A DNA stretch of 64,000 nt from an uncultured Eggerthella sp. (GCA_905203045.1 CAJKUH010000010.1:9854-73853), one strand, 5' to 3'. Positions 27,599-37,498 are shown, counted from the stretch's first letter. A program made the numbers and translations. The notes: generated by a model not told the origin, from the letters alone.

Positions 27599-27674
27599 TG
27601 GTGGACCGTCGGGGACTCGAACCCCGGACCTTGGGATTAAGAGTCCCCTGCTCTACCAACTAAGCTAACGGTCC
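27599..27674 (-). tRNA. tRNA-Lys (anticodon CTT), second copy
   Basis: Identical to the copy at 27479-27554, at a spacing of exactly 120 nt, showing a tandem duplication. The remnant at 27287 suggests a third copy once existed. Confidence 0.96.
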
Positions 27675-27742
27675 ATGAGAAGTGCCGTATGTTTCAACGG
27701 CTATCTATTATGCATCAATGATGCGAATTATCAAGGTTGCGC

Positions 27743-27820
27743 TGGGGTGGGTAATCGGACTCGAACCGACGACCTCCAGAGCCACAATCTGGCATTCTAG
27801 CCAACTGAACTATACCCACC
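27743..27820 (-). tRNA. tRNA-His (anticodon GTG)
   Basis: A 78-nt tRNA with encoded CCA and the extra 5' G of tRNA-His. The anticodon loop TTGTGGC gives GTG. It is first in the His-Lys-Lys order on the minus strand. Confidence 0.95.
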
Positions 27821-28015
27821 GTTTGCGCAGGTAGATACTATACAGGAATCAGAATTTAGCGCAACCCCCTTTTTTCAAAAAAGTTGCCACAGTTCGAAAT
27901 CCCCTTTATAACACCAGGTCAAAGCACCTATAAAACCAGATAGCCCAACAAAGAAGGCACAACAAAAGCCACCCAGGCTGCCGATGGTATTATCAAGGAA
28001 AGACAAGGAGCCGCC

Positions 28016-28953
28016 ATGTTAGGGAAAACCCTGCTCATAGCAAACCCGGCAGCACGCAGCGGAAAAGCTGCAGAAGTTGCCGCACATGCCAAAACAGTAT
28101 TGGAGCGGATAAGGGAAAAGAACGCCGAAGCACTTCCATCCTTCGCGCTCCGCTACACCGCAGGCCCAAAGGACGCAACAAACATTGCAGCAACTGAAGG
28201 CGATGCATTCGACACGGTCATAGCCTTAGGCGGCGATGGGCTTGCCAACGAGGTTGCCAACGGCCTTATGCGCTTAGACCCTGCCGCACGTCCCCAATTC
28301 GCGCTTATCCCCTGCGGCAACGGCGACGACTTCGCCCGCACCATTCAAATGGATCGCAATCCCGCAAAATCGCTTCAGCAGCTTGAATCGCTTAGCCTGA
28401 AGCCCACTTGCATCGATGCTGGCAACGTCAACGGCACTTGGTTCCTGGAAACGCTTTCCTTCGGCCTAGACGCCGCAATCGCACTTGGCACGGCAGAGCT
28501 ACGCAAGAAAACGCGGCCACCGGTACCAGCCTGTATTTGCAGTGCGGCATTGACCAGCTGGTGAACCACCGCGACATCCGTTACGGGATGCTCTCGCTTG
28601 ACGATGGCGATGCGCGTGAAATCGAGTTTTACCTGCTTGCCGTGCAGAACGGCATTAGCTATGGCGGAGGCTTTCAGATCTGTCCCGAGGCAAAGCTCAC
28701 CGACGGACTGCTCGACATTTGTTATGCAACGCCGACGCTCAGCGCATCGGCGGCGGTAAAGCTGCTCCTAAAAGCCAAGAAGGGCAAGCACACCCGTCAT
28801 CCGAACCTCACGTTCATGAAGGCCCGCAAGTTGCATCTGAGCCTTCATGCACCCCTGCCAACGCAGGTAGACGGCGAAGCGCTCCCCTCCACTGAATACG
28901 AGGTATCGCTGCACCCGAAGCAACTAACGGTTCTCATGCCCGCAGAACGCTAG
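28016..28953 (+). pseudogene. Diacylglycerol kinase-family lipid kinase, frameshifted
   Basis: Two overlapping plus-strand frames together encode one YegS/DagK-like lipid kinase of about 312 residues. The first part (28016 to about 28510) has the ATP-binding ALGGDGLANEVANG and PCGNGDDFAR motifs and GFGLD-like FGLDAAIALGT. The second part, in another frame, continues with GTSLYLQCGID and ends with the C-terminal beta domain (QVDGEALP). The frames join at AAGAAAACG: one extra A in the A4 tract at 28508-28511 would restore a continuous protein. This may be a real disruption or a base-calling error. The start ATG follows an AAGGAG. Confidence 0.8.
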
Positions 28954-28998
28954 AAGGCGACTGGGGGGCGAGCTACCCCTCTCAAACCACACATTGCT

Positions 28999-29036
28999 AA
29001 AAAAAAGAGGAAGCCCTTTCGGACTTCCTCTTTTTG
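28999..29036. terminator. Bidirectional terminator between the lipid kinase and gdhA
   Basis: AGAGGAAG / CTTCCTCT stem with a 10-nt loop, flanked by an A-run on one side and T5 on the other. Confidence 0.85.
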
Positions 29037-29077
29037 TCGAAAATGCCTCGTTATCGGGGCAGTATGAGCAAAGGAGA

Positions 29078-30409
29078 TTAAACGATGCCCTGAGCCAGCA
29101 TAGCGTCGGCAAGCTTCTTGAAGCCAGCGATGTTAGCGCCAGCAACATAGTCGCCCTCTACGCCGTATTCGCGAGCAGCGTCGTCTGCTGCGTGGAAGAT
29201 GTTGACCATGATGCCATGGAGCTTTTCGTCAACCTCTTCGAACGTCCAGGAAAGACGCTCGGAGTTCTGGGACATTTCCAGACCGGAGGTTGCAACGCCG
29301 CCAGCGTTAGCAGCCTTGCCGGGCATGAATACTACGCCGTTCTGCTGCAGGTACTGGGTTGCATCCATAGTGGTAGGCATGTTTGCACCCTCGGCAACGA
29401 TCTTGCAGCCGTTGGCAACAAGAGCCTTGGCGTCGTCGATGAGCAGCTCGTTCTGGGTTGCGCAAGGAAGAGCGATGTCGACCTTGATGCCCCATACGCC
29501 ACGACCGTCATGGTACTCAACGCCCTCGCGGCGCTTTGCGTACTCGGAGATGCGGCCGCGCTCGACTTCCTTGATCTGCTTTACCAGAGCAACGTCAATG
29601 CCGTTGGGATCGTAGATCCAGCCAGTGGAGTCGGAAAGGGTTACGACCTTAGCGCCCAGCTGCTGAGCCTTTTCGGTTGCGTAGATTGCAACGTTGCCTG
29701 CGCCGGAAACAGCAACGGTCTTGCCCTCGAAGGAATCACCCTTCATCTTGAGGTATTCGGAAACAAAGTAGATCAGGCCATAGCCAGTAGCCTCGGTACG
29801 AGCCAAGGAGCCGCCGTAAGAAAGGCCCTTGCCGGTAAGAACGCCTTCCCAGACGTTGCGGATGCGCTTGTACTGACCGAACATGTAGCCGATTTCGCGA
29901 GCGCCAGTGCCGATGTCGCCAGCAGGAACGTCGGTGTCGGCGCCAACATGCTTGCAGAGCTCGGTCATGAAAGACTGGCAGAAGCGCATAACCTCAGCAT
30001 CGGACTTGCCCTTCGGGTCGAAGTCGGAACCGCCCTTGCCGCCGCCCATGGGGAGCGTGGTAAGGCTGTTCTTGAAGATCTGTTCGAAGCCCAGGAACTT
30101 GATGATGCCCAGGTTTACGGAAGGATGAAGGCGAAGGCCGCCCTTGTAAGGTCCAAGGCAGCTGTTGAACTGCACGCGGAAGCCGCGGTTTACCTGTACC
30201 TTGCCGGAATCGTCGACCCACGGAACGCGGAACATAATCACACGCTCGGGCTCAACAATGCGCTCAAGCAAACCTGCCTTCTCATACTCGGGATTCGCGT
30301 CAATGACGGGCTTCAAAGACGTAAGAACCTCGGTTACAGCCTGAATGAACTCAGGCTCGTTTGCGTTCTTGGCCTTTACTTGCTCGATGACGGAGTCAAC
30401 GTAGCTCAT
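29078..30409 (-). CDS. gdhA: NADP-type glutamate dehydrogenase
   Basis: A 443-residue hexameric-type glutamate dehydrogenase making or breaking glutamate from 2-oxoglutarate and ammonia. GPYKGGLRLHPSVN and the catalytic-lysine motif LPMGGGKGGSDFDPKGKSD are intact, and VSGAGNVAIYA is the nucleotide-binding turn. The frame stays open upstream, but the ATG at 30409 has AAGGAGG 4 nt before it and gives the usual family length. NADP preference is inferred from the family, not proven. It is followed by a strong terminator. Confidence 0.95.
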   Translation of the reverse strand: MSYVDSVIEQVKAKNANEPEFIQAVTEVLTSLKPVIDANPEYEKAGLLERIVEPERVIMFRVPWVDDSGKVQVNRGFRVQFNSCLGPYKGGLRLHPSVNLGIIKFLGFEQIFKNSLTTLPMGGGKGGSDFDPKGKSDAEVMRFCQSFMTELCKHVGADTDVPAGDIGTGAREIGYMFGQYKRIRNVWEGVLTGKGLSYGGSLARTEATGYGLIYFVSEYLKMKGDSFEGKTVAVSGAGNVAIYATEKAQQLGAKVVTLSDSTGWIYDPNGIDVALVKQIKEVERGRISEYAKRREGVEYHDGRGVWGIKVDIALPCATQNELLIDDAKALVANGCKIVAEGANMPTTMDATQYLQQNGVVFMPGKAANAGGVATSGLEMSQNSERLSWTFEEVDEKLHGIMVNIFHAADDAAREYGVEGDYVAGANIAGFKKLADAMLAQGIV

Positions 30410-30504
30410 GGGACCTCCTTTGTAGAAACTCAACGCGTTTAATAATAATTCCGAAACGGAGCGGCAAAGCCTTCGCAAAGTTTCTGTAACACGGTAGAAA
30501 CAAA

Positions 30505-30545
30505 GAATGCCGCCTACCGAAGCAATTGCAGCGGTAGGCGGCAAA
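30505..30545 (-). terminator. Terminator after argS
   Basis: GCCGCCTACC / GGTAGGCGGC stem with a 13-nt inner loop, about 70 nt beyond the argS stop. The T-run is short (ATTCTTTG). Confidence 0.65.
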
Positions 30546-30611
30546 AAACGCTGACAGCTCAAGCCCAAAAGCGCCCCAAGAACGCCTTTGACCTACAGAG
30601 CGCGCAGTTTC

Positions 30612-32327
30612 TTACATATGCTCAGGTGCGGAAACGCCCAGGAGGTCAAGCGAAAGCGCCAAAACGATACGCGTTGCATCGACCAAGGCAAGACGTGCCT
30701 TTTCCACGTCTTTTTCGACGCCCAGAACGTGGCAATTGCCGTAGAAGGAATGGAACAGGCTTGCCAGTTCCTGCGCGTAGTGCGTAAGGCGGAACGGTGC
30801 GCGGTCGCGTGCCGCGCCGGCAACCAAATCGGAGAAATCGGCCATCTTGCGCATAAGAGCAAGCTCGGATTCATGGGTAAGGGACGAAAGATCGATGCCG
30901 TCGAGGCCGAGCTGGCTTGCAATCTCGCTGGCGCCAACGCTTTCAACGTCCATGCCCTCGCCAGCGCCCGCCTTGCGCAGGATGGAGCAGATGCGCGCAT
31001 GGGCGTACTGCACGTAGTACACCGGGTTCGACGAATCCTGCTTCTTCGCCACCTCGATATCGAAGTCGATTGCCTGGTCGGCCGATTTCGAAAGCATGAG
31101 ATAACGCGTTGCATCGACGCCTACCTCGTCGATCAGTTCCTGGAAGGTGACCATTTCGCCCGTGCGCTTCGACATACGGACCGGCTCGCCGTCGCGCAGC
31201 AGGTTAACCAGCTGGCCCAGAACAACCTCAAGCGCATCGGGGTATCCCCATGCCGTCATCATGGCCTTGCAACGCTGGATGTAGCCGTGGTGGTCGGCAC
31301 CCCAGATGTCGATCAGGTGGTCGTAGCCGCGCTGCATCTTGTCGTAGTGGTAGGCAACGTCGCTCATAAAGTACGTAAGGTCACCGTTCGCCTTCACCAA
31401 TACGCGGTCCTTGTCATCGCCGAAGTCGGTAGAACGGAAGAACGTCGCGCCGTCTGCTTCGTAGAGCAGGCCCTTCTTGTTCATCACGTCGAACGCGCGC
31501 TGCTGCTTCGTTTCGCCGTTTTCATCCGGCACGAACAGGGAACGCTCGCTGAACCACGTATCGAAGCTGTTGCCGAACGTTCCCAGGGTGCTCTTCACGT
31601 TGTCGAGCATCATGGCATAGCCGCGCTCGCGGAAGTTCACCAGACGCTCCTGCTCGTCGGCGGAAAGCCACTTGTCGCCGTCTTCGTCGATGATGGCCTG
31701 CGCGATGTCCTTGATGTAGGCGCCGCCGTAGCACGCCTCGGGCATTTCGACATCCTGTCCCAGCAGCTGCTGATAGCGAACCACGATGGAATTGCCGAAC
31801 ACATTCATCTGATTGCCCTGGTCGTTGATGTAGAACTCCTCGTCAACGGAGTAGCCGGCATGGCGCATGACGCGCGCGATGGCGTCGCCCAGCGCAGCCC
31901 AACGACCGTGGCCCACATGCATGGGGCCGGTGGGGTTGGCGGAAACATACTCCAAGTCTACCTTGCAGGGCTCGGGCAGCTGGGATTTGCCGAAATCGGC
32001 GCCCTGCTCGCGTGCCTCGGCAACCACCGCCTGAAACGATGCGTTCGTAAGCGTGAGGTTGATGAAGCCCGGACCGGCAATCTCGAACGAGGCAATAAGG
32101 TTGTTTTCGGGCAGATGGTCGACGATGGCCTGTGCAATGGCACGCGGGTTCATATGCGCCGCCTTGGCAAGACGCATGGCAATGGTGCAGGCCCAGTCGC
32201 CATGACCCTCTTCGCGGGGTCGCTCAAGCGTGGGCTGAGGAATCTCTTCGAGGGAAAGGCCCCCCGCCTCGACAGCGGCCGTAAGGGCCTGGTGCAAAAC
32301 CGACTCAAGCGATTCACGAATGGTCAT
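30612..32327 (-). CDS. argS: Arginyl-tRNA synthetase
   Basis: A 571-residue class I aminoacyl-tRNA synthetase. The HIGH-like motif is HVGHGR near residue 135, preceded by VSANPTGPM, and RMSKRTGE is the KMSKS-like motif near 380. The C-terminal helical domain binds the anticodon. It is preceded by the terminator of the aminotransferase gene, so it has its own promoter in 32328-32383. Confidence 0.97.
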   Translation of the reverse strand: MTIRESLESVLHQALTAAVEAGGLSLEEIPQPTLERPREEGHGDWACTIAMRLAKAAHMNPRAIAQAIVDHLPENNLIASFEIAGPGFINLTLTNASFQAVVAEAREQGADFGKSQLPEPCKVDLEYVSANPTGPMHVGHGRWAALGDAIARVMRHAGYSVDEEFYINDQGNQMNVFGNSIVVRYQQLLGQDVEMPEACYGGAYIKDIAQAIIDEDGDKWLSADEQERLVNFRERGYAMMLDNVKSTLGTFGNSFDTWFSERSLFVPDENGETKQQRAFDVMNKKGLLYEADGATFFRSTDFGDDKDRVLVKANGDLTYFMSDVAYHYDKMQRGYDHLIDIWGADHHGYIQRCKAMMTAWGYPDALEVVLGQLVNLLRDGEPVRMSKRTGEMVTFQELIDEVGVDATRYLMLSKSADQAIDFDIEVAKKQDSSNPVYYVQYAHARICSILRKAGAGEGMDVESVGASEIASQLGLDGIDLSSLTHESELALMRKMADFSDLVAGAARDRAPFRLTHYAQELASLFHSFYGNCHVLGVEKDVEKARLALVDATRIVLALSLDLLGVSAPEHM

Positions 32328-32383
32328 GAAACATACCTTCCTTATGCATTACTAGAACAAGGGGCACAGGCCCCGGAAAATCA

Positions 32384-32417
32384 AAAGCACGCTGCCCGAA
32401 ATGGGCAGCGTGCTTCA
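32384..32417 (-). terminator. Terminator of the argF-aminotransferase transcript
   Basis: A 12-bp stem AGCACGCTGCCC / GGGCAGCGTGCT with a 5-nt loop is followed by TTTTGATTTT on the minus strand. Confidence 0.85.
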
Positions 32418-32428
32418 TTCTACCATCA

Positions 32429-33280
32429 TCAAGCACGGCGTGCGGCAACGTACGATTCGAACTCCGCAACCGCTTCATCCAGAATACTCGAATACAGCTC
32501 AGGAGCCTTTCCGCCAACGGTAATGCCGTCAACCGTGGCAGCAAGCACGCCACCGGGCTCCGACGATGCGGAGACCACCACTTCGTCGGCGTCTAACAGC
32601 TCCTGCTTGGTGAAGGCACGCTCCTGTACCGGGATGCCAAGCCTCTTGCACGCAGCGATGATGTGCTTGCGGGCAATGCCCGGCAAAATCAGATTGTCGG
32701 CAGGATGGGTTACCAACGCACCGTCTTTCAGGATATGCACGTTGCTGTGCGCGCATTCCGTCACGAAGCCGTCGCGCACGAACACGGCCTCCGCGCAACC
32801 CGCCTCTTTGGCATGCTGTGCTGCCATGACATTGGGCAAAAGGTTCAGCGTCTTGGTGTTGCAATGGAAAAACCGCGTGTCTTCCACCGTAATGAGATTC
32901 ACCGGCGCTGGGCGCAGGTTCTTTTCCTCGGGCTCAACCATGATCCACAGGTTCGCAGGCCCTTCGGGGAACGGATGGCTGCGATGCGCCGTGCCGCGCG
33001 TTACCTGCCAATACACGAAATGATAGGTGCCATCCACCTGGGCAACCAGGCTGGTAAGCAGCTCGAGCAATTCGTCGGCGGTAACACCTGGCTCGATTTC
33101 CATGTTGGCACAGCTGTTGAAGAAGCGCTGCAGGTGGTCTTCGGCGAACACCACCACGCCATCAAGTGCCATGGTTGCGTCGTAGACACCGTCGCCATAG
33201 AAGCTCACACGGTCGAGGAAGGGCACCTTCAGCTCTTCCAAGAGCCCAGTTTCGCCGTTGTAATAGCCGATGTTCTTCAT
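32429..33280 (-). CDS. Class IV (PLP) aminotransferase, D-amino-acid or branched-chain type
   Basis: A 283-residue fold type IV PLP enzyme. The catalytic lysine is in the segment HCNTKTLNLLPNV, the glutamate in AVFVRDGFVTECAHSNV, and the phosphate-binding stretch near SSEPGGVLAATVDG. It resembles D-amino-acid transaminase (which supplies D-glutamate) and also IlvE; sequence alone does not settle it. I chose the ATG at 33280, after AGGGA and 8 nt downstream of the argF stop. It is therefore co-transcribed with argF. Confidence 0.87.
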   Translation of the reverse strand: MKNIGYYNGETGLLEELKVPFLDRVSFYGDGVYDATMALDGVVVFAEDHLQRFFNSCANMEIEPGVTADELLELLTSLVAQVDGTYHFVYWQVTRGTAHRSHPFPEGPANLWIMVEPEEKNLRPAPVNLITVEDTRFFHCNTKTLNLLPNVMAAQHAKEAGCAEAVFVRDGFVTECAHSNVHILKDGALVTHPADNLILPGIARKHIIAACKRLGIPVQERAFTKQELLDADEVVVSASSEPGGVLAATVDGITVGGKAPELYSSILDEAVAEFESYVAARRA

Positions 33281-33287
33281 AACGTCC

Positions 33288-34280
33288 CTAACGAAGCGTT
33301 GCCAGGACAACTGCCTTGATGGAGTGCATGCGGTTTTCCGCTTCGTCAAACACACGGCTCTGCGCGCCCTCGAACACTTCGTCGGTCACTTCCATTTCGG
33401 TAAGGCCGAACTTTTCCTCGATGTCCTGGGCAACCGTGGTCTTCGTGTCGTGGAACGCGGGAAGGCAATGCATGAAGATGGCGTTGTCGGCAGCATTGGC
33501 CATGACCTTGGCGTTGACCTGGTAAGGCGAAAGCTCCTTGATGCGCTGCTCCCATAAGCTTGCCGGCTCGCCCATGGAAACCCAGATGTCGGTGTAGATG
33601 ACGTTGGCATTCTTGGTGCCTGCCTCCACGTCGCTGGTCACCGTGATGGTGCAGTCGTTTTCGGCGGCAATGGCACGGCACTGCTCCACCAACTCAGCAT
33701 CAGGAGCATCGGCCTCGGGGCAGCAGGCAACGTAGTTCATGCCCAGCTTCGCGCAACCCACCATCAAAGAATTGGCAACGTTGTTCTTCGCATCGCCCAT
33801 GAACACAACGGTAAGGCCGCGCACATCGCCGAAGTTCTCGCGAATGGTAAGCGCATCGGCGATGAACTGCGTGGGGTGCGCTTCGGTGGTAAGGCCGTTC
33901 CACACGGGCACGCCGGCATATTCAGCCAGCGTTTCCACGATTTCCTGACCAAAGCCGCGGTACTCGATGCCGTCGAACATACGGCCCAGAACGCGGGCAG
34001 TGTCCTCGATGGACTCCTTGTTGCCCATCTGAGATCCGGCAGGATCAAGGTACGTCACGCCCATGCCCAGGTCGTGACCGGCGATTTCAAACGAGCAACG
34101 GGTGCGGGTGGAAGTCTTCTCGAACAGCAAGACGATGTTCTTGCCCTCGAGTTCCTTGTGGAGCACGCCAGCGTGCTTCTTTTCCTTCAGCTCCTGCGCA
34201 AGATCAACCAGGGAAACGATTTCCTCGGAAGTGAAGTCGAGCAATTTAAGAAAATGACGCCCCGAAAGCGATTGAGTCAT
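33288..34280 (-). CDS. argF: Ornithine carbamoyltransferase
   Basis: A 330-residue carbamoyltransferase. The carbamoyl-phosphate loop STRTRCSFE is near residue 55, and the ornithine-side motif HCLPAFHDTKT is near 270. I chose the ATG at 34280, after an AGGAGGATCCT. It makes citrulline from ornithine (biosynthesis) or runs in reverse in the arginine deiminase pathway. No arcA, arcC or other arg gene is beside it, so the direction is not decided here; argF and arcB are equally good names. Confidence 0.94.
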   Translation of the reverse strand: MTQSLSGRHFLKLLDFTSEEIVSLVDLAQELKEKKHAGVLHKELEGKNIVLLFEKTSTRTRCSFEIAGHDLGMGVTYLDPAGSQMGNKESIEDTARVLGRMFDGIEYRGFGQEIVETLAEYAGVPVWNGLTTEAHPTQFIADALTIRENFGDVRGLTVVFMGDAKNNVANSLMVGCAKLGMNYVACCPEADAPDAELVEQCRAIAAENDCTITVTSDVEAGTKNANVIYTDIWVSMGEPASLWEQRIKELSPYQVNAKVMANAADNAIFMHCLPAFHDTKTTVAQDIEEKFGLTEMEVTDEVFEGAQSRVFDEAENRMHSIKAVVLATLR

Positions 34281-34363
34281 AGGATCCTCCTGAAGTAATG
34301 CCAGGCATTCCTGGCGCGAGTGGTATCCGCGCACCAAACGCACACGGATACCTTATTATCGCA

Positions 34364-35032
34364 CTACTCCCCTTCGGCGATGTTGACGCCTTTGTGATTT
34401 CCCGTGACGGCGTATTCAGCCCATTCGGCGATGTTCACCGCATGGTCGCCGATGCGTTCAAGGTACTTGGCAATCATCAGCACGTCGAGCACGTACGTTT
34501 CGTCGGGCTCGTGCTCGATAATGTGACGGGTGATGCTGCGCTTCACTTCCTCGAACTGGGCGTTCACCGCATCGTCGCCGGCGATGCACGCCTGAGCCTT
34601 CTCCAGGTCAAGGCCCACATAGGCGTCGATTGCCTGGGAAAGCTGGTCGTAGTCGGTTTTCGCCATGGTGGCAAGCGCGGGAAACGCCGAAAGGTCGGCG
34701 TCTTCGGAAAGGGTGGCGGCAATCTCGCAAATTTCCGCCGCCTGATCGCCTATTCGCTCCAGATCGGTAATCAGCTTCAATCCCGCTGTCACGCTGCGCA
34801 AATCGGAAGCAACCGGCTGCTCGCGCAGCAGCAGACGCAAGCACAGCGCCTCAATGGTGCGTTCCTTCTCGTCAATCAGCGAATCGTTGCTGGCAACGAG
34901 GTAAGCTTTCGTGGCGCTTACCTTGCGCACCGCATCGAACGACCCTTCGATCGCCTCTTTTGCCAGTTCCGCCATCTCTATGATGTCGGCGCGCAGCTGA
35001 TGAAGTTCCTCGTCGAAAATCGGTCGTGCCAT
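34364..35032 (-). CDS. phoU: Phosphate signalling protein PhoU
   Basis: A 222-residue all-helical protein with two three-helix bundles, each carrying the PhoU metal-binding pattern (LERIGDQAAEICE near 92 and LERIGDHAVNIAE near 195). It links the state of the Pst transporter to the PhoR-type kinase and represses the pathway when phosphate is ample. It starts 1 nt after the pstB stop and closes the pstSCAB-phoU operon. Confidence 0.96.
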   Translation of the reverse strand: MARPIFDEELHQLRADIIEMAELAKEAIEGSFDAVRKVSATKAYLVASNDSLIDEKERTIEALCLRLLLREQPVASDLRSVTAGLKLITDLERIGDQAAEICEIAATLSEDADLSAFPALATMAKTDYDQLSQAIDAYVGLDLEKAQACIAGDDAVNAQFEEVKRSITRHIIEHEPDETYVLDVLMIAKYLERIGDHAVNIAEWAEYAVTGNHKGVNIAEGE

Positions 35033-35033
35033 A

Positions 35034-35792
35034 TCAACCGAACCTCCCTGAAATGTAGTCTTCGGTGCGCTTGTCGCGCGGGTTGGAGAACATGGTTTGC
35101 GTAGGTGCGCATTCCACCATCTTCCCCAGCAAGAAAAACGCCGTGGTGTCGGAGATACGTGCCGCCTGCTGCATGTTGTGGGTGACGATGATGATGGTGT
35201 AGTTGGCCTTCAGCTCCCCTACCAGCTCTTCGATCTTCGAAGTGGAAATCGGGTCCAATGCACTGGTGGGCTCGTCCATCAGCAGGACTTCCGGGTTCAC
35301 CGCCAAAGCGCGCGCAATGCATAGGCGCTGCTGCTGGCCGCCCGAAAGCCCCAGCGCGTTCTTCTTCAAACGGTCTTTCAGCTCGTCGAAGATTGCGGCT
35401 TTGCGAAGGGAGTCTTCCACGATGTCGTCGAGCTCTGCCTTCTTCTTGATGCCGTGGGTGCGCGGACCGAAAGCGATGTTGTCGTAGATGGACATGGGAA
35501 ACGGGTTCGCCTTCTGGAACACCATGCCTACCTTCTTACGCAGGACGTTGACGTCATAGCCGTTGTAGATATCCTGCCCGTCCAAGGTGATGCTGCCGGT
35601 GATCCTGCAGCCATCCACCAGGTCGTTCATACGATTGAGCGATTTCAAAAGCGTAGACTTGCCGCAACCGGAAGGCCCGATCATGGCGGTAACGCGATGC
35701 TCGGCAAACGAGATGTTGATGTCGGTGAGCGCCTGGAAATCGCCGTAGAACAAATCCATATGCGAAACATCCATCTTCGCAGTGCTATTCAT
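35034..35792 (-). CDS. pstB: Phosphate ABC transporter ATP-binding protein
   Basis: A 252-residue ABC ATPase. Walker A is GPSGCGKST near residue 38, the signature LSGGQQQRL near 152, and Walker B LLMDEPTSALD near 172. Overlaps pstA by 8 nt and phoU follows directly. It drives phosphate import through PstA/PstC. Confidence 0.97.
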   Translation of the reverse strand: MNSTAKMDVSHMDLFYGDFQALTDINISFAEHRVTAMIGPSGCGKSTLLKSLNRMNDLVDGCRITGSITLDGQDIYNGYDVNVLRKKVGMVFQKANPFPMSIYDNIAFGPRTHGIKKKAELDDIVEDSLRKAAIFDELKDRLKKNALGLSGGQQQRLCIARALAVNPEVLLMDEPTSALDPISTSKIEELVGELKANYTIIIVTHNMQQAARISDTTAFFLLGKMVECAPTQTMFSNPRDKRTEDYISGRFG

Positions 35793-36651
35793 CGGTCATT
35801 CCTCCTTTGCTGATTCGTTTTGCAACGGCCGACGTTGCCAGGTTGATAAGAAGCACGAAAACCAAGAACAGCACTGCCGTTGCATAGGTTGCGTCGATGT
35901 GCAGGCCCTCGCTTGCCAACAGGTACATATGCACCGCCAGGGTACGGGTGGAATCGAACACCGAGGTAGGCACTGCCGCAATAGAGCCTGCGGTGTAGAT
36001 AAGCGCAGCCGATTCGCCCACCGTGCGGCCGATAGCCAAGATGATGCCGCCTAAGATGCCCGGGATGGCAGAAGGCAGCACGATGCGAAACACCGTGCGG
36101 AAACGCCCCGCCCCCAAGCCAAACGAGCCTTCGCGGTACAAGTCGGGCACCGCGGCCAGCGCTTCCTGCGTTGCCCGCATAATGATGGGAAACGTCATGA
36201 TGGCCATGGTGCACACGCCTGCCAGAAGCGAAAGGCCCCACTGCAGGTAGTACACGAAGAACAAGAGCCCGAACAGGCCGTACACGATGGAGGGAATGCC
36301 CGAAAGCGTTTCGGTGGCAAGCGCCACCAGCCGTACGAACCAGTTGCCCCTGTCGGTGTACTCGTTGAGGAAGATTGCCGCTCCGATGCCGAACACCGAA
36401 GAACAGGAAACCGACAGCACGATAACGATGAGCGTGTTGAACAGCGCTGGCATGAACGAGCAGTTGTTGGAGTTGTAGGTAAGCTCGAACATTTCGGGTT
36501 TGATCTGCGGTATTCCCATCACAAGGATGTAGCCGATGATGAAGCACACCGCCAAAACCGTAAGCACCGTGCTGGCGTACACCAGCACACGAAACACCCA
36601 TGAAGAGGGCTTTGCCGGCTTGGTGCGGGTAAGAACTGTGTTGTTAGCCAT
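35785..36651 (-). CDS. pstA: Phosphate ABC transporter permease PstA
   Basis: A 288-residue inner-membrane permease with six helices and the PstA-type coupling loop near AVPDLYREGSFGLGA and GRTVGESAALIY. It overlaps pstC by 8 nt at its start and pstB by 8 nt at its end. Confidence 0.95.
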   Translation of the reverse strand: MANNTVLTRTKPAKPSSWVFRVLVYASTVLTVLAVCFIIGYILVMGIPQIKPEMFELTYNSNNCSFMPALFNTLIVIVLSVSCSSVFGIGAAIFLNEYTDRGNWFVRLVALATETLSGIPSIVYGLFGLLFFVYYLQWGLSLLAGVCTMAIMTFPIIMRATQEALAAVPDLYREGSFGLGAGRFRTVFRIVLPSAIPGILGGIILAIGRTVGESAALIYTAGSIAAVPTSVFDSTRTLAVHMYLLASEGLHIDATYATAVLFLVFVLLINLATSAVAKRISKGGMTDE

Positions 36652-37498
36652 TGTTCCCCCTTCGCTTCAACGCGGAGAATGCGAAGTTGATAACCAAGAT
36701 GAACACGAACAGCACGCATGCCGTGCCGATGAGCGCACCGCGGTGCAAATCGGCGGCATAGCCCATTTCCAGCACGATGTTTGCCGTCATGGTGCGCACG
36801 CCGTCGGTGATGGCACCAGGAAGCTTCACCTGGTTGCCGGCGATCATGATTACCGCCATGGTTTCGCCGATGGCGCGCCCAATGGCCAAGATCACCGAAG
36901 CCAAAATGCCCGATACAGCCGCGGGAAGCACCACATGCATAACGCTGCGCTCATGGTCGGCACCAAGGGCAAGGGCGCCTTCGTAGTAGCTTTGCGGCAC
37001 GGCGCGCAACGCCGACTCGGAAAGCGTGATGATAGTGGGCAGGATCATGATGCCCAGCACCAACGAAGCGCACAGGATGGATTGGCCGGTGCCCCCGATG
37101 TTGTTCCTGATGAAGGGAACCAGCACCACCAAACCGAAGAAGCCGTAGACGACCGAGGGGATGCCGGCAAGAAGCTGCACGCCGTTCTTTGCAATACGCG
37201 AAACGCGTTCGCTGCCGAAGCATGCCAAGAACACCGCACACAGGATGCCCAGCGGAACGCCGATAACCAGGGCGCCTGCCATAACGTAGAAGCTGCCCAA
37301 AACCATGACGCCGATGCCGTACACATCGCTCGACGGTTGCCAGGTGGTTCCGAAAAGGAAGTTGAAGAAGCCGATTTCGGCGATGGCCGGAACACCGTTG
37401 CCGAATATGAAGACGCAGATAACCACAACCGCAGCCACCGAAATGGCTGCGGCTAAGGCAAAGAGCATCTTGGCGATAAGCTCTTTAGCTTGGGTCAT
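36644..37498 (-). CDS. pstC: Phosphate ABC transporter permease PstC
   Basis: A 284-residue permease with six helices. The coupling loop AVPQSYYEGALALGA and GRAIGETMAVIMIAG are typical of PstC. It begins 4 nt after the pstS stop and overlaps pstA. Confidence 0.95.
   Translation of the reverse strand: MTQAKELIAKMLFALAAAISVAAVVVICVFIFGNGVPAIAEIGFFNFLFGTTWQPSSDVYGIGVMVLGSFYVMAGALVIGVPLGILCAVFLACFGSERVSRIAKNGVQLLAGIPSVVYGFFGLVVLVPFIRNNIGGTGQSILCASLVLGIMILPTIITLSESALRAVPQSYYEGALALGADHERSVMHVVLPAAVSGILASVILAIGRAIGETMAVIMIAGNQVKLPGAITDGVRTMTANIVLEMGYAADLHRGALIGTACVLFVFILVINFAFSALKRRGNNG

Noticed and set aside
30588..33023. An 811-residue plus-strand reading frame antisense to argS and the aminotransferase gene.
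   Set aside because: Shadow frame; it crosses a strong terminator and gene boundaries.
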